DNA of 62,856 nucleotides from NCBI GenBank assembly GCA_903820285.1, contig CAIJGS010000329.1, positions 1-62,856 of the forward strand, given 5' to 3'. The notes under the pieces were generated by a model. The model ran no database searches. It was not told the DNA's origin and worked only from the letters and a program-made list of their open reading frames with translations. The first letter of the stretch is position 1, and every line of letters begins with the position of its first letter. This DNA is from an uncultured Verrucomicrobia subdivision 3 bacterium (GTDB lineage: Bacteria > Verrucomicrobiota > Verrucomicrobiia > Limisphaerales > UBA11358). A program made the translations under genes and the position numbers. Below are positions 17,216-26,598 of this stretch, piece by piece.

Positions 17216-17273
17216 TTTGTCGAACCGCAGCCCTGAGGCGAAGGCTGGCATCTCGGTTTACACTAAGATCGGC
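17216..17273 (+). repeat. attC-like spacer repeat, copy 2
   Basis: Shares its order of blocks with 15853-15912: TTTGTCGAACCG, AGCCCTGAGGCGAAGGCTGG, CGGTTTACAC. The AACCG/CGGTT arms could form a stem. No perfect GTTRRRY core follows, although CTTAAAC lies 9 bases before the next ORF. Confidence 0.35.
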
Positions 17274-17293
17274 CATAGCTCCTTAAACGCCGC

Positions 17294-17860
17294 ATGATCA
17301 CGCGCAAATCCATCCTCCTCGCATGTGTGGCCGTTGGCCTTTTTATTGGCATTGGCGTGGGCAGGTATTTTCTCGCCTCGCCCAATCATGGTTCGGCCCT
17401 GCCAGATTTCAGTTCACTTTATGAGCTGGTTCTTTCGCGAGCTGTTGATACAAACCAGAGCGAACTCTTCTCGGTTGTGCTTGCGGAAACTGTTACCAAT
17501 GAGGTTGAGTCTTTTACGCCATTGCCATCCAAGTTACACGACCGCTTAGTGGCGGCTTGGAAACAAAAAGGTGTTCATCTGGATTTACTCATTCCACCGG
17601 ACCGCATACAGGCCATATGGCAGGAAGTTGATCTCGATGGCCACAAGATTCCCCATTTTCAAAAATTCGTGGACAAGAACTCTCAGCAGATGGTCCGCGT
17701 ATACAAAATAGATTCAATTTGCTGGCTTGGATCGGACGAGGTGTTGGTTTCGTGGTCGGGGACTGAAGCCAATCTCAGCGTCAGGGGATCAAAGATTAAG
17801 CTCAAGTTTGAGTTCGGCTTTTGGCAATGGGTGGAGGAAACAGACGAATGGGCTTCATGA
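17294..17860 (+). CDS. Membrane-anchored hypothetical protein, last ORF of the cassette-like cluster
   Basis: 188 residues: N-terminal helix (about 6-27, LLACVAVGLFIGIGVGRYFLA) and a soluble domain of about 155 residues with mixed alpha/beta character and aromatic C-terminus (FGFWQWVEETDEW). No family is recognised. AT-rich relative to flanking genes. A possible terminator begins 120 bases downstream. Confidence 0.5.
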   Translation: MITRKSILLACVAVGLFIGIGVGRYFLASPNHGSALPDFSSLYELVLSRAVDTNQSELFSVVLAETVTNEVESFTPLPSKLHDRLVAAWKQKGVHLDLLIPPDRIQAIWQEVDLDGHKIPHFQKFVDKNSQQMVRVYKIDSICWLGSDEVLVSWSGTEANLSVRGSKIKLKFEFGFWQWVEETDEWAS

Positions 17861-17980
17861 TGGTGCGCCGTTAAAAGTATTGTTTCATTTTACATCCTCA
17901 CCCGGTTTCCCATCCCGCTCCTAACACCTTTACCCCATCTCTTACTAAAGAGCCGCTATTGCGGAAGTTGGCCGCTCATT

Positions 17981-18063
17981 AAAAAACCCCGCCAAGTTAA
18001 GTTGCAGGGTTGATTTATTGGCCTGGGGCAGAGATTTTCCTACAGCCTGATGGCGGGTTTTTA
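17981..18063. terminator. Possible bidirectional terminator
   Basis: AAAAAACCCCGCCA (17981-17994) is complementary to TGGCGGGTTTTTA (18051-18063), giving a long-looped hairpin with A- and T-rich flanks. It lies between the plus-strand cluster and the minus-strand PEP-CTERM gene, so it could end both. The loop of about 56 bases is unusually long. Confidence 0.4.
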
Positions 18064-18124
18064 GGGTGATCGCCGCCGGTCAGGCAGGAGCCGGTCAATC
18101 GCCTTGTTCCCGGTACCGCCGGAT

Positions 18125-18772
18125 TTATTTCCGCTGCCGGCGGTTCAGCACAGCGGCCAGACCGCCCAGGGCGGACAAGACCAGCACCGAAGGTTCGGGA
18201 ACGGGCTGCAGAAAAGTGGCGTTGGCCGGCGCCCATCGGCCGAGCGCATCAGTGCCATTGCTGGTCGGAGCCGCCAGGGAACTGCCGCTGGAGGCAAAGT
18301 TATTATTAACAATGGTTACATCCGAATTTGCAGTGTAGGTGGCGGTGGTGTCATTGTCCCCAAATTCTGCATGTCCGTCGCCAACCAGGGCACCAATCAG
18401 ATAATCGGTACTGGCGGCCAGCGTAATGGGGGCAATGGATTGATAACGATAGTTGCCCGCCAGTTCCGGATCCGAGGTGGAAACGGTGGCGGAAGCAAGC
18501 AGGGTCGAACCATCGGCAGTCCACAAGCCGACTTCCGTGGCAGTGCCCAGAAATAATCCGCCATCCTGAACGCCCAGGGCATTGATGGTAAGCGGCACAC
18601 TGCCGATGGCAATCATTGTGCCAACCGTGCCATTAAAACCGCTGCGGGGCGCGGTGGCGGCACCACTCCATGAGAAAAGCGTGTTGCTTTGATTGGTCTG
18701 GGCACCAGCCATGGTCGGCAAAAAGGCCAGACAGGTTAAGGTGGCGGCCAGGAGAAGACGTTTGGTATTCAT
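18125..18772 (-). CDS. PEP-CTERM sorting-signal protein
   Basis: 215 residues. Signal peptide about 1-24 (ending MAGAQ), a beta-rich domain with the F-L-SW and LGVQDGGLFLGTATEVGLWTADGSTLLASATV pattern seen in DUF4082-like domains, and a C-terminal PEP-CTERM tail: VPEPSVLVLSALGGLAAVLNRRQRK, with the PEP motif, a hydrophobic helix and a basic end. Such proteins are exported and processed by an exosortase, which is not encoded in this window. Monocistronic. Confidence 0.85.
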   Translation of the reverse strand: MNTKRLLLAATLTCLAFLPTMAGAQTNQSNTLFSWSGAATAPRSGFNGTVGTMIAIGSVPLTINALGVQDGGLFLGTATEVGLWTADGSTLLASATVSTSDPELAGNYRYQSIAPITLAASTDYLIGALVGDGHAEFGDNDTTATYTANSDVTIVNNNFASSGSSLAAPTSNGTDALGRWAPANATFLQPVPEPSVLVLSALGGLAAVLNRRQRK

Positions 18773-19016
18773 TGGATTGTTTAAATGGACGGCGTGGTTA
18801 TTTTAAGACCTTCTTAATCAACTAATCAGACAAGACTAACTTTAAAAAGCTTAAAGGCAATGACTTTCCCGGAAAACCCGTTCGGTTTCAGAGACTCGGG
18901 AAAAGGCAGCGATTTTAAAAAACGCCCTCATGCCACCCGCCGCTGGTTGAGGCGGACTGCCTCACCGATCCATTCCCCCTTTGCGCCCTCGTGCCTTTGC
19001 GTTAAATCAAAGGACT

Positions 19017-19046
19017 CTTGGGCGCATTCTGGGGCATGCGCCCAAG
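19017..19046. repeat. Perfect 10-bp inverted repeat in gap 18773-19202
   Basis: CTTGGGCGCA (19017-19026) is exactly complementary to TGCGCCCAAG (19037-19046) with a 10-base loop. The rest of this 430-base gap shows no gene. It includes a CCTTTGCGTTAAATC-like phrase that I recall as dispersed in related genomes. Confidence 0.5.
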
Positions 19047-19202
19047 ACTCCGATAGTCGCCGTTCGCCCCTCGACAACGTCCGCCAATAATATATGCTGT
19101 ACCGATGTCTTTGTGGTTTAATCCACCGGTCCCTGGCACGCGGCAGATCCTGACGGATCTGGCCGGCGGCGGCCGTCTGCTCTAATCCCCCCTTTTTCTC
19201 CC

Positions 19203-21098
19203 ATGCTTACTGTTGCCGGACTACAAAAATCATTTGGCGGACGCGAACTGTTCGACGACGTTTCGATCACCATTCAGGCCGGTGAACGCGTGGCCATTGT
19301 CGGCCCCAACGGCGCCGGCAAATCCACGCTCATGAAAATCATTCTGGGCATGGAAGAACCCGATGCCGGTGAAGTGACTTTCATTCGCGGCACCCGCGTC
19401 GGCTATCTGCCGCAAGAAAGCGAAGCCGTCGGCAACGAAACCGTCCTCGACATCACCGTGCCGCACGATCACGAGCACGACGGCCAGTTCGTGGCCAAGG
19501 CCAAGCAGATTCTCACCGGCCTGAGTTTCAAGCAGTCGGATTTCGACCGCCCCGCGCGCGAGTTGAGCGGCGGCTGGGTGATGCGCGCGCATCTGGCGCG
19601 GTTGCTGGCCCAGGAGCCGGACCTCCTGATGCTCGACGAACCGACGAACCATCTGGACTTGGAAACGCTGCTGTGGTTCCAAGATTATCTGTGCGAGTAT
19701 CCCGGCGCCATCTTGCTGATCTCCCATGATCGCGAATTTCTGAACCGCCTGTGCACGCACACCGCCGAGTTGCGCGCGGCGCAGATTCTGCGCTACACCG
19801 GCAACTACGACCGCTATCTGGAACAGCGTGCCGCCGCCGAGATCACGCTGGCGGCAACCGCCGTGGCGCAGCAGCGGGAAATAGACCGGCTGCAACTGTT
19901 CGTGGACCGCTTCCGCGCCAAGAACACCAAGGCCGCGCAGGCGCAGAGCAAGATGAAGCAGATTGAGCGCCTCAAGGAAGACATGGTGGTCGGGCCGGGT
20001 GGACCCGACGCCACCGTGGGCTTCACCTTTCCGCAGCCGGCGCGCAGCGGTCAGCGTTCCATCACGCTGGATAAGGTCAATTTCGGCTACCGCGCCAAAG
20101 CGCCGGAAGGCAGCCACCTCACGCCCGAGGAAGTGGCCCAACTACCGATCATCAAGCAGATTTACGACAGCGTTGATTTTGAGGCCGAGCGCGGCCAGCG
20201 CATGGTACTGGTCGGCCCCAATGGCGCCGGCAAGTCCACACTGTTAAAACTTCTCGCTGGCATCCTGCAACCGATCAGCGGTGAATGCCGCCTGGGCCAC
20301 AACGTGAAGCTCGGCTATTTCGCGCAGCATCGCGCGGCCATGCTGAATCCCAAGCACACCGTGCTGGAAGAGGCATTGGACACGCCGCAACGCATCACCG
20401 AACAGGCCATCCGCAACATTCTCGGTAACTTTCTCTTTCGCGGCGACGATGTTTTCAAACCCGTCAGCGTGCTGAGCGGCGGTGAAAAAAGCCGGCTCGC
20501 GCTGGTGAAACTGTTGCTCGATCCCCCGAACCTGCTGCTGATGGACGAACCGACCACGCACTTGGATCTGGCCAGCGTGGATGCCTTGATCGAAGCGTTG
20601 AAGCAGTACGAAGGCACCCTGATTTTCATCAGCCATGATGTGCATTTCATCCGCGCCCTGGCGAAGCATGTCGTGCGCGTGGAACACGGCCAGCTCCGGC
20701 ACTTTACCGGCGGCTACCAATACTACCTGGATAAGACCAACCAGACCGCCCGCGAGGCACTGACCAGTTCCAGCAACAGGGCAGTGGCGGCGCGCCCGGT
20801 AATCTCGGCAGCGGATCGCAAGGAACAGAAGCGCCTCGAAGCCGAGCAGCGGCAGGCGCGGTCCCGCAAGAAGCAGGAATTGCAAAACCGCATTGCCACG
20901 CTGGAAAAGGAAATTGCCGATCTCGAAGTGAAGGAAAAGAAGCTCGCCGAAGAACTGGAAAATCCGGATTCCTACGCCGGCGGCCGGGCGCAGCAGATCA
21001 ACCGCGAATTATCACGCGTGCATGACCGTCTCCCGGAACTGAACAAAGCCTGGGAACAAGCCACCCTCCAGCTCGAGCAGATGGAACAGCCCGGCTGA
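19203..21098 (+). CDS. ABC-F family ATPase
   Basis: 631 residues with two ABC cassettes and no membrane segment. Cassette 1: Walker A GPNGAGKST (about 35-43), signature LSGGW, Walker B LLMLDEPTNHLD. An interdomain linker (about 230-285) is rich in charged residues (QREIDRLQLFVDRFRAKNTKAAQAQSKMKQ). Cassette 2: GPNGAGKSTLLKLL, LSGGEKSRLALVK, LLMDEPTTHLD. A C-terminal coiled coil (about 545-625) follows, as in Uup/YheS-like members. ABC-F proteins act on ribosomes, relieving stalled states or antibiotics, rather than in transport. Which subgroup it belongs to cannot be fixed by eye. Confidence 0.92.
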   Translation: MLTVAGLQKSFGGRELFDDVSITIQAGERVAIVGPNGAGKSTLMKIILGMEEPDAGEVTFIRGTRVGYLPQESEAVGNETVLDITVPHDHEHDGQFVAKAKQILTGLSFKQSDFDRPARELSGGWVMRAHLARLLAQEPDLLMLDEPTNHLDLETLLWFQDYLCEYPGAILLISHDREFLNRLCTHTAELRAAQILRYTGNYDRYLEQRAAAEITLAATAVAQQREIDRLQLFVDRFRAKNTKAAQAQSKMKQIERLKEDMVVGPGGPDATVGFTFPQPARSGQRSITLDKVNFGYRAKAPEGSHLTPEEVAQLPIIKQIYDSVDFEAERGQRMVLVGPNGAGKSTLLKLLAGILQPISGECRLGHNVKLGYFAQHRAAMLNPKHTVLEEALDTPQRITEQAIRNILGNFLFRGDDVFKPVSVLSGGEKSRLALVKLLLDPPNLLLMDEPTTHLDLASVDALIEALKQYEGTLIFISHDVHFIRALAKHVVRVEHGQLRHFTGGYQYYLDKTNQTAREALTSSSNRAVAARPVISAADRKEQKRLEAEQRQARSRKKQELQNRIATLEKEIADLEVKEKKLAEELENPDSYAGGRAQQINRELSRVHDRLPELNKAWEQATLQLEQMEQPG

Positions 21099-21179
21099 AG
21101 CGCCGGCGAGGATGGATGATTGCGGATGGCAAACAGGGTGAAACATCCGACACCCAACATCCAGGGGAAATAGTTTAAC

Positions 21180-21339
21180 GCTCGCCCTCACTCCGGCCAA
21201 CCCGCCGAGGAGAGGGAGAAAAGGTTCCAGCGTTTTTCGCGAAACAAGCGACTGGATTGGTCGGTCCGGTAGACGAATGGTCAGATAATGTGCCAGCGAA
21301 AAGCCCTCTCCTTGGGGAGAGGGTTGGGTGAGGGAGAGC
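21180..21339 (+). repeat. 160-bp dispersed repeat with terminal inverted repeats, copy 1
   Basis: Starts GCTCGCCCTCACTCCGG and ends GGGTGAGGGAGAGC, so the ends are inverted repeats of each other. The centre holds GACTGGATTGGTCGGTCCGG. A copy of the same length and orientation is at 23985-24144, one in the opposite orientation at 43714-43874, and a half copy at 37771-37854. It fills most of the gap 21099-21412, which has no gene. A CACCCAACATCCA repeat lies just before it (21150-21162). Confidence 0.75.
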
Positions 21340-21412
21340 GACAAAACTAAATCTCTGGCGGCTGAACACGCACAATAGCGCATCACCCCCCCCTGCCCCA
21401 CGGGAACAGAAC

Positions 21413-22447
21413 TTACCCTTCCAACCCGGCATCCACGCCCAGCTTCTTTTCCCAGGCGGACACTTTCTTCAGCAGCTCGGGCAAATGCATCATGGCGATA
21501 AATTCGCGCTTGGCCTGCTTGTCCGGCTTGGCGGGCGAGCCCAGCCATTTGCCGCCATCGGGGATGTCGTGCATTACCCCGGATTGACCGGCCACCACCA
21601 CCTGGTTGCCAATCTTCAGATGCCCCGCAATACCCGCCTGCCCGGCCAGCACCACGTATTTACCGAGCTGCGTGCTGCCGGCAATGCCCACCTGCGAGAT
21701 GATCAAACAATGTTCTCCCACCACGACGTTGTGCGCGATCTGCACGAGATTATCAATCTTCGTGCCCGCGCCAATGACCGTGGAACCCAGCGCGCCGCGA
21801 TCGATCGTCACGTTGGCCCCAATCTCCACATCATCGCCAATCACCACGTTGCCGATCTGTGGCACCTTGCGATGAATGCCACCATCCAGCACATAGCCGT
21901 AGCCGTCGGACCCGATCGTGGTGCCCGCATGAATGCGCACGCGCTTGCCAATTTTGGTGCGCGGATAAATCGTGACGTTCGGGAACAGATTCACGCCCTC
22001 GGCCAGCACGGAGTCTGCGCCCACGTTGTTGCCGGATTGCAGTACGGTGCCCGCGCCAATCTGAACGCGTTCGCCCACCACGCTGTGCGGCCCGATGTGC
22101 GCAGTGGCATCCACTTTCGCGGAGGCTGCGATCACCGCGGAGGCATGGATGCCGGCGGCAAACGGCGGCTCGGGAAAAAACACGGCGAGCGCCTTGGCAA
22201 AGGCAATGCGCGCATTCGCCACGCGAATGACAATTTTCACCGTCGAGCTGAACCGTTTGTCCGCAATGATGGCGGTGGCCTGGCTGGCCTCGGCGGCGGC
22301 AAAATATTCGGGGGTTTCGGCAAAGGTCAGGTCGCCCGGCTGCGCGCGGTCCGTCATGGCAAACCCGGTGAGGACGGCGGCGGCATCGCCCAGGACTTCG
22401 CCCTGAAGCAAACCGGCAATTTCGGCGGCGGTAAAAGTGGTGGCCAT
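21413..22447 (-). CDS. lpxD: UDP-3-O-(3-hydroxyacyl)glucosamine N-acyltransferase
   Basis: 344 residues. The N-terminal uridine-binding LpxD domain (about 1-100, [17 protein letters not shown]) leads to a left-handed beta-helix of hexapeptide repeats (about 105-320: [26 protein letters not shown] and following) and a C-terminal helix. The catalytic His region is [11 protein letters not shown]. It adds the third acyl chain of lipid A in the cytoplasm, which shows that this organism makes LPS-type outer membrane. Other lpx genes are not adjacent. It is divergent from the DUF2721 gene. Confidence 0.95.
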   Translation of the reverse strand: MATTFTAAEIAGLLQGEVLGDAAAVLTGFAMTDRAQPGDLTFAETPEYFAAAEASQATAIIADKRFSSTVKIVIRVANARIAFAKALAVFFPEPPFAAGIHASAVIAASAKVDATAHIGPHSVVGERVQIGAGTVLQSGNNVGADSVLAEGVNLFPNVTIYPRTKIGKRVRIHAGTTIGSDGYGYVLDGGIHRKVPQIGNVVIGDDVEIGANVTIDRGALGSTVIGAGTKIDNLVQIAHNVVVGEHCLIISQVGIAGSTQLGKYVVLAGQAGIAGHLKIGNQVVVAGQSGVMHDIPDGGKWLGSPAKPDKQAKREFIAMMHLPELLKKVSAWEKKLGVDAGLEG

Positions 22448-22546
22448 TTCAGTTCATCATAAAGACCGGCGGGCACAGTTCAATTCGCAATTCACGCGAC
22501 GTTGATTAAATTTCCCCGCTGGTTATAATGACATTGATATTTATTT

Positions 22547-22993
22547 ATGCTGCCCACCACCCCCGAACAGATCATTCCGGAACTGCGCGATGCCGTCGGA
22601 CCCGTCATTCTCATTTCCGGCGTGGGCCTGCTGCTGCTCACCATGACGAACCGGCTGGGCCGCACGATTGACCGCGCCCGCCAGCTCAAGCATGAGCTGG
22701 CCCCGCTGGCCGGCCAGGAACGGGAACAGGTGCAGGCACAGGTGGATATCATCTTTCGGCGCGCGAAAATCATCCGGCTGGCCATCCTGTTCGCGGTCAC
22801 CAGCGCGCTGCTGGCGGCGGTGCTGGTAATGACCCTGTTCCTTACGGCGTGGTTTCATTCGGATCAGGCCTGGCTGGCGGGCTGGATCTTCATTGCCTGC
22901 CTCGGTTCCCTGTGCATCTCGCTGGGCGCGTTCATGGTGGATACCAATCTTTCCCTGCACGCCCTCAAGCTGGAACTCGAAGCAACCCGTTGA
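22547..22993 (+). CDS. DUF2721 family membrane protein
   Basis: 148 residues with three helices (about 15-33, 80-103, 108-132). The DAVGPVILISGVGLLLLTMTNRLGRTIDRAR head and the FRRAKIIRLAILFAVTSALLAA segment are characteristic of DUF2721; function is unknown. It ends 31 bases before the orphan MlaE permease and probably shares its transcript, so a role in envelope lipid traffic is possible by association only. Confidence 0.8.
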   Translation: MLPTTPEQIIPELRDAVGPVILISGVGLLLLTMTNRLGRTIDRARQLKHELAPLAGQEREQVQAQVDIIFRRAKIIRLAILFAVTSALLAAVLVMTLFLTAWFHSDQAWLAGWIFIACLGSLCISLGAFMVDTNLSLHALKLELEATR

Positions 22994-23024
22994 CCGCGCG
23001 GCTCCGTGCCCTTACTTTGACGGC

Positions 23025-23882
23025 GTGGCGAAACCGAGTATAACCAACTGGTGGCGGCCGGACCTGCGTCTGGCTCCGCAACCGCCGTCGTTTACCAATC
23101 ACATTGGGCGGAAGCTATTGGTGTTCCTGCAAACCGCGCAGGGCCTCGGCGCCTTCTCCCTGATCACGCTCGGCGTCATGCTGCGGAAACGCCGGCTCGC
23201 CCGGGAAGTAATGCAGCCCCGCATCCGCCGCGAAATCACCCGGTCCGGCTCGCGCCTGCTGCCGATGTTCTCCTTTCTGGCGCTGGCCTTGGGATTTTTG
23301 GTCGTTGGCCAGGCGGTAACACAATTAAGTTCCATTGGCGCGACGAACTATGTGGGTTCACTCATGGTCACCGTGGTGGTACGCGAATTGGGACCGCTGC
23401 TGGCCGTCATGATGATGCTCGCCCGCGTCGGCGCGGCCAATGTGATCGAGCTCGGCACCGCCCGGGCCCAGGGCGAGGTGGAAGCTCTCGAAGCCCTGGC
23501 AATTGACCCGGTGCATTATCTGGTGGTGCCGCGCGTTATCGGCATGGCCACCGGCGTTTTCGCCCTCACGATTTATCTCATTCTCGGCGCGCTCGGCGGC
23601 GGTTATCTCTGGGCATTCCTGATGATGCCGTCTCTGGAACTGACCCCGGGCGAATACATCAGTCAAATAGCGGATGCGCTGAACTGGATGGATTTCGTGC
23701 TGATCGCGGTCAAGACGCTCACGTTCGGTTTCTTCATCGCCGTGGTGACGTGTTATCACGGCCTGGCGCAACCCCTGCGGCAGGAGGATGTCTCCCGCGT
23801 GGCCGTGCAGGCCGTCACCCAAGGCATCATCGTCTGCACGCTGGTGGACCTGATCTTTATCGTGCTCTACTTCGTGGGGTAG
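23025..23882 (+). CDS. mlaE: MlaE-type ABC transporter permease (orphan)
   Basis: 285 residues from the GTG at 23025; the open frame begins at 22893, inside the previous gene. The MlaE fold is clear: five or six helices, with VRELGPLLAVMMMLARVGAANVIELGTARAQGEVEALEALAIDPVHYLVVPRVIG as the central conserved block and the CYHGLAQP motif near the end. It forms the membrane part of an MCE-type phospholipid transporter. No ATPase or MCE gene is adjacent. Candidates in this window are the pair at 34358-36428, since the 53.9 kb set has its own permease. Confidence 0.9.
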   Translation: MAKPSITNWWRPDLRLAPQPPSFTNHIGRKLLVFLQTAQGLGAFSLITLGVMLRKRRLAREVMQPRIRREITRSGSRLLPMFSFLALALGFLVVGQAVTQLSSIGATNYVGSLMVTVVVRELGPLLAVMMMLARVGAANVIELGTARAQGEVEALEALAIDPVHYLVVPRVIGMATGVFALTIYLILGALGGGYLWAFLMMPSLELTPGEYISQIADALNWMDFVLIAVKTLTFGFFIAVVTCYHGLAQPLRQEDVSRVAVQAVTQGIIVCTLVDLIFIVLYFVG

Positions 23883-23898
23883 TACGCCTTTTAAGATG

Positions 23899-23917
23899 TA
23901 GCAGCCGACGTGAGGCT
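23899..23917 (+). repeat. Dispersed repeat of the GTAGCAGCCGACGTGAGG type, second copy
   Basis: A short stretch beginning GTAGCAGCCGACGTGAGGC after the MlaE stop, close to the copies at 13684 and 38645. No ORF. Confidence 0.6.
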
Positions 23918-23984
23918 CCACCAAACTTGTTGCCGGGCGGCTATCATCCCTGGCAGCGGCGGACAGGAAAAAGTATGTGATAAC

Positions 23985-24144
23985 GCTCTCCCTCACCCCG
24001 GCCCTCTCCCCGAGGAGAGGGGGAAACGGTTGCAGCGTCTTTTGCGAATCAAGCCGCTGGATTGGTCGTACGGGTGGACGAATGATCCAAAAACATGCCA
24101 GGGAAAAGCCCTCTCCTTGGGGAGAGGGTTGGGTGAGGGAGAGC
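23985..24144 (+). repeat. 160-bp dispersed repeat with terminal inverted repeats, copy 2
   Basis: Starts GCTCTCCCTCACCCCGGC and ends GGGTGAGGGAGAGC, same length as the copy at 21180. The internal GCTGGATTGGTCGTACGGG corresponds to the centre of copy 1. The rest of gap 23883-24302 shows no gene, only a CAGGGCTGAAGCCCGCGCTCC-like phrase near 24268-24289. Confidence 0.75.
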
Positions 24145-24302
24145 AACAAAACAAGCTTATCCGGCCGCTTTCCCGATGTTACAAAACCCGCTTTTCAACC
24201 AGCCAGACCGGCAAAAAGTAAGTTCAAGCTTCATTATTCAAATAACTGTAAAAGATGCGGGTAATGACCAGGGCTGAAGCCCGCGCTCCGGCTTCCCGCT
24301 GG

Positions 24303-25625
24303 TCAGCCAAACATCGCGCGGCACAGTACGATGGACACAATCACGCTCACCGCATCCGCCGTCAGCCCGGCGATGACCGCGTAGCGGGTGCGGCGAATGG
24401 CCACAGAACCAAAATAGACCGCCAGTACATAGAACGTCGTTTCCGTGCTGCCATAGATCGTCCCAGCCATGCGGGCAATCAGACTGTCGGGACCAAATTG
24501 CTTCGTCAGCTCCGTGAACATCCCCAGCGTGCCGCTGCCGCTCATCGGCCGCAGCAACACCATGGGCAACAGCTCCGTGGGGAAATGAATCAGTTTCAGT
24601 ACCGGCGCCAGCGCCGCCGTAATCATGTCAATGCCCCCGGCCGCGCGAAACATTCCCACCGCGCACAGCATGGCGAGCAGATAGGGAATGATGCGGATGG
24701 CCACGTCAAAACCCTCCTTCGCCGCCTCCACAAACTCCTCGTAAATTTTAACGCCCCGCAACGCCGCATATAGCGGAAACACCGCCAGCAAAAACGGCAC
24801 CAGCAATTTGGAGATGGCGTCCACCACGCGAATCAGCGGCCCCGTCGCCGCCCCCGCTACCGGGGGCGCGATGACCGCCTGGACAAAAAGCCAGACGAAG
24901 AACAACAGAAACGACGCCATGATCAAACCGCCCCACCAGCGCAAGGGTTTCAGCGTGGCGGCTTCTTTGACCGACGGTTTATCCGTGGCGGCGACAGTGG
25001 CGGCGGCCAGTCCAGGCGCGGCAATCTCCGGCGGCGGCATTTTGAAAAACGGCGAGCGGGCGAGCAGTTGCGCGGTGATCACGCCGCACGTGCAGGCGCA
25101 AGCCGTGGCGATGAGCGAGGTGCCGACGATGGCGGAGGGATTTTGCGAATGATTGGCCGCGAGGATGGCCATGGCCGTGACCGGCACAATCTGCACGGAA
25201 CTGGTGTTGATCGCCAGGAACGTGCACATGGCGTTCGTGGCCGTGCCGGGATTCCGGTTGAGCGATTCCAGGTCTTTCATCGCCCGCAGGCCGAGCGGCG
25301 TCGCCGCATTGCCCAAGCCCAGCATGTTGGCGGCGATGTTCATCACCATCGACCCCATGGCCGGATGCTCCGGCGGCACCTCGGGAAAGAGCCGCCGCAT
25401 GATGGGGCGCAGCGCCCGTGCCAGCAATGAAACCAACCCGGAGCGCTCAGCCAGCCGCATCAGGCCCAGCCACAGCGCCATGACGCCGATGAGGGGAAAC
25501 GCCGTTTTGACGACCGCATATTCGGTCATCTCGAAGCTTTTATCGGCCACCTCGGAAAGGTGGCCGGTCCAGCCGCCAATCACCACGGCGCCGACCATCA
25601 ACGCCAGCCACAGATAGTTGAGCAT
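24303..25625 (-). CDS. SpmA-SpmB fusion (nucleoside-recognition GATE domain) membrane protein
   Basis: 440 residues with about ten helices. The N-terminal half matches SpmA (FEMTEYAVVKTAFPLIGVMALWLGLMRLAERSG, MGSMVMNIAANMLGLGNAATPLGLRAMKDLESL, FLAINTSSVQIVPVTAMAIL). The C-terminal half matches SpmB (AAKEGFDVAIRIIPYLLAMLCAVGMFRAAG, LLRPMSGSGTLGMFTELTKQFGPDS, GTIYGSTETTFYVLAVYFGSVAIRRTRYA). In Bacillus the two are separate and needed for spore-core dehydration; in non-sporeformers the fused form has no clear role. Probably a carrier in the inner membrane. Confidence 0.88.
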   Translation of the reverse strand: MLNYLWLALMVGAVVIGGWTGHLSEVADKSFEMTEYAVVKTAFPLIGVMALWLGLMRLAERSGLVSLLARALRPIMRRLFPEVPPEHPAMGSMVMNIAANMLGLGNAATPLGLRAMKDLESLNRNPGTATNAMCTFLAINTSSVQIVPVTAMAILAANHSQNPSAIVGTSLIATACACTCGVITAQLLARSPFFKMPPPEIAAPGLAAATVAATDKPSVKEAATLKPLRWWGGLIMASFLLFFVWLFVQAVIAPPVAGAATGPLIRVVDAISKLLVPFLLAVFPLYAALRGVKIYEEFVEAAKEGFDVAIRIIPYLLAMLCAVGMFRAAGGIDMITAALAPVLKLIHFPTELLPMVLLRPMSGSGTLGMFTELTKQFGPDSLIARMAGTIYGSTETTFYVLAVYFGSVAIRRTRYAVIAGLTADAVSVIVSIVLCRAMFG

Positions 25626-25680
25626 CGGTCAGATTTCAGCAAGTCGGTGCCGTTTTAACAAGCACCGACTGCCAAAAAGG

Positions 25681-26526
25681 TCACGACCCCGGACAGGTGG
25701 CATGCGTGGTGAACCACTGCCAGTCGGCATTGAGCTTGCCTCGGGTGGTAGACAGATTATTGGCCGTGGTCTTGGTATTATAGTAAGTGGTCACAAACCC
25801 GGGCAGATCGCTGGTCTGCCACTTGTGCGCCTCGGCATGACCGTCATTAAATGAGAAACCGGTCACGTTTCGGTGATAAGCGGCGGGCACGTCCGGATAG
25901 ATGGCGCTGCTTGAATTAATCTGTAAATAGCCATCGTTCAAGCTGCACATATTCTCCTCGGTGAACACCCAGGCATCACTGGCCGGCAGAGTATTGGCAC
26001 TTAATTGCGTAAACTTTACGAACGCCGTGTAGCCCGGATTATAACCCTGCGTCAGAGTCTGGACATAAAGATTGCCCATTTGAGCGTTCATGGAATAACT
26101 GCGGAGCCGCGTACCATTCGCCGAGGGCAGAATATCGCCCGGACAGCGATAAACATCCACCTGGTTGCCCAGAAACGGAGCCATGATGGAAGCCGCGTAA
26201 TACGTGCGGTCGGTATTCACCGTTGAAGCACCCCAGTTTTCAGAACCGTTCCCGCACCAAGTCGAGGCGGTGGTGCCGTTCAAGGGAGCGTTCGGAATCA
26301 TGGTGTCGCCATTGTCGGTGCTATAGACGACGGCGGCCAACTGTAGCTGCTTCAAATTGCTGATACATTTGATGGTCTGCGCCTTCGCTTTGGCCGCCGC
26401 CAGCGCCGGCAGCAGCATGGCTGCCAGAATGGCGATGATGGCGATGACCACCAGCAGTTCAATGAGCGTGAAACCCCGCCTGACCTCGCGGCCAGCCCAA
26501 CGACGACTGCCTTTGCATTTAGTCAT
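25681..26526 (-). CDS. Prepilin-type N-terminal cleavage protein, DUF1559/type II pseudopilin-like
   Basis: 281 residues. A basic N-terminus is followed by the class III signal [26 protein letters not shown] (about 17-43), cleaved before Phe, then [20 protein letters not shown] and a soluble domain with the late [19 protein letters not shown] block (H...DGH). The Verrucomicrobia and Planctomycetes carry many of these paralogs, which are secreted or assembled by type II/type IV machinery. It lies upstream of nothing co-directional and follows the large Calx-beta protein gene on the same strand, with 72 bases between. Confidence 0.85.
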   Translation of the reverse strand: MTKCKGSRRWAGREVRRGFTLIELLVVIAIIAILAAMLLPALAAAKAKAQTIKCISNLKQLQLAAVVYSTDNGDTMIPNAPLNGTTASTWCGNGSENWGASTVNTDRTYYAASIMAPFLGNQVDVYRCPGDILPSANGTRLRSYSMNAQMGNLYVQTLTQGYNPGYTAFVKFTQLSANTLPASDAWVFTEENMCSLNDGYLQINSSSAIYPDVPAAYHRNVTGFSFNDGHAEAHKWQTSDLPGFVTTYYNTKTTANNLSTTRGKLNADWQWFTTHATCPGS

Positions 26527-26598
26527 AATAATAAAAATGAATGAGGCCGGGATGCGGAATCATTCCACATCCCGGCGTATTTGCAATCAATTACAGTT

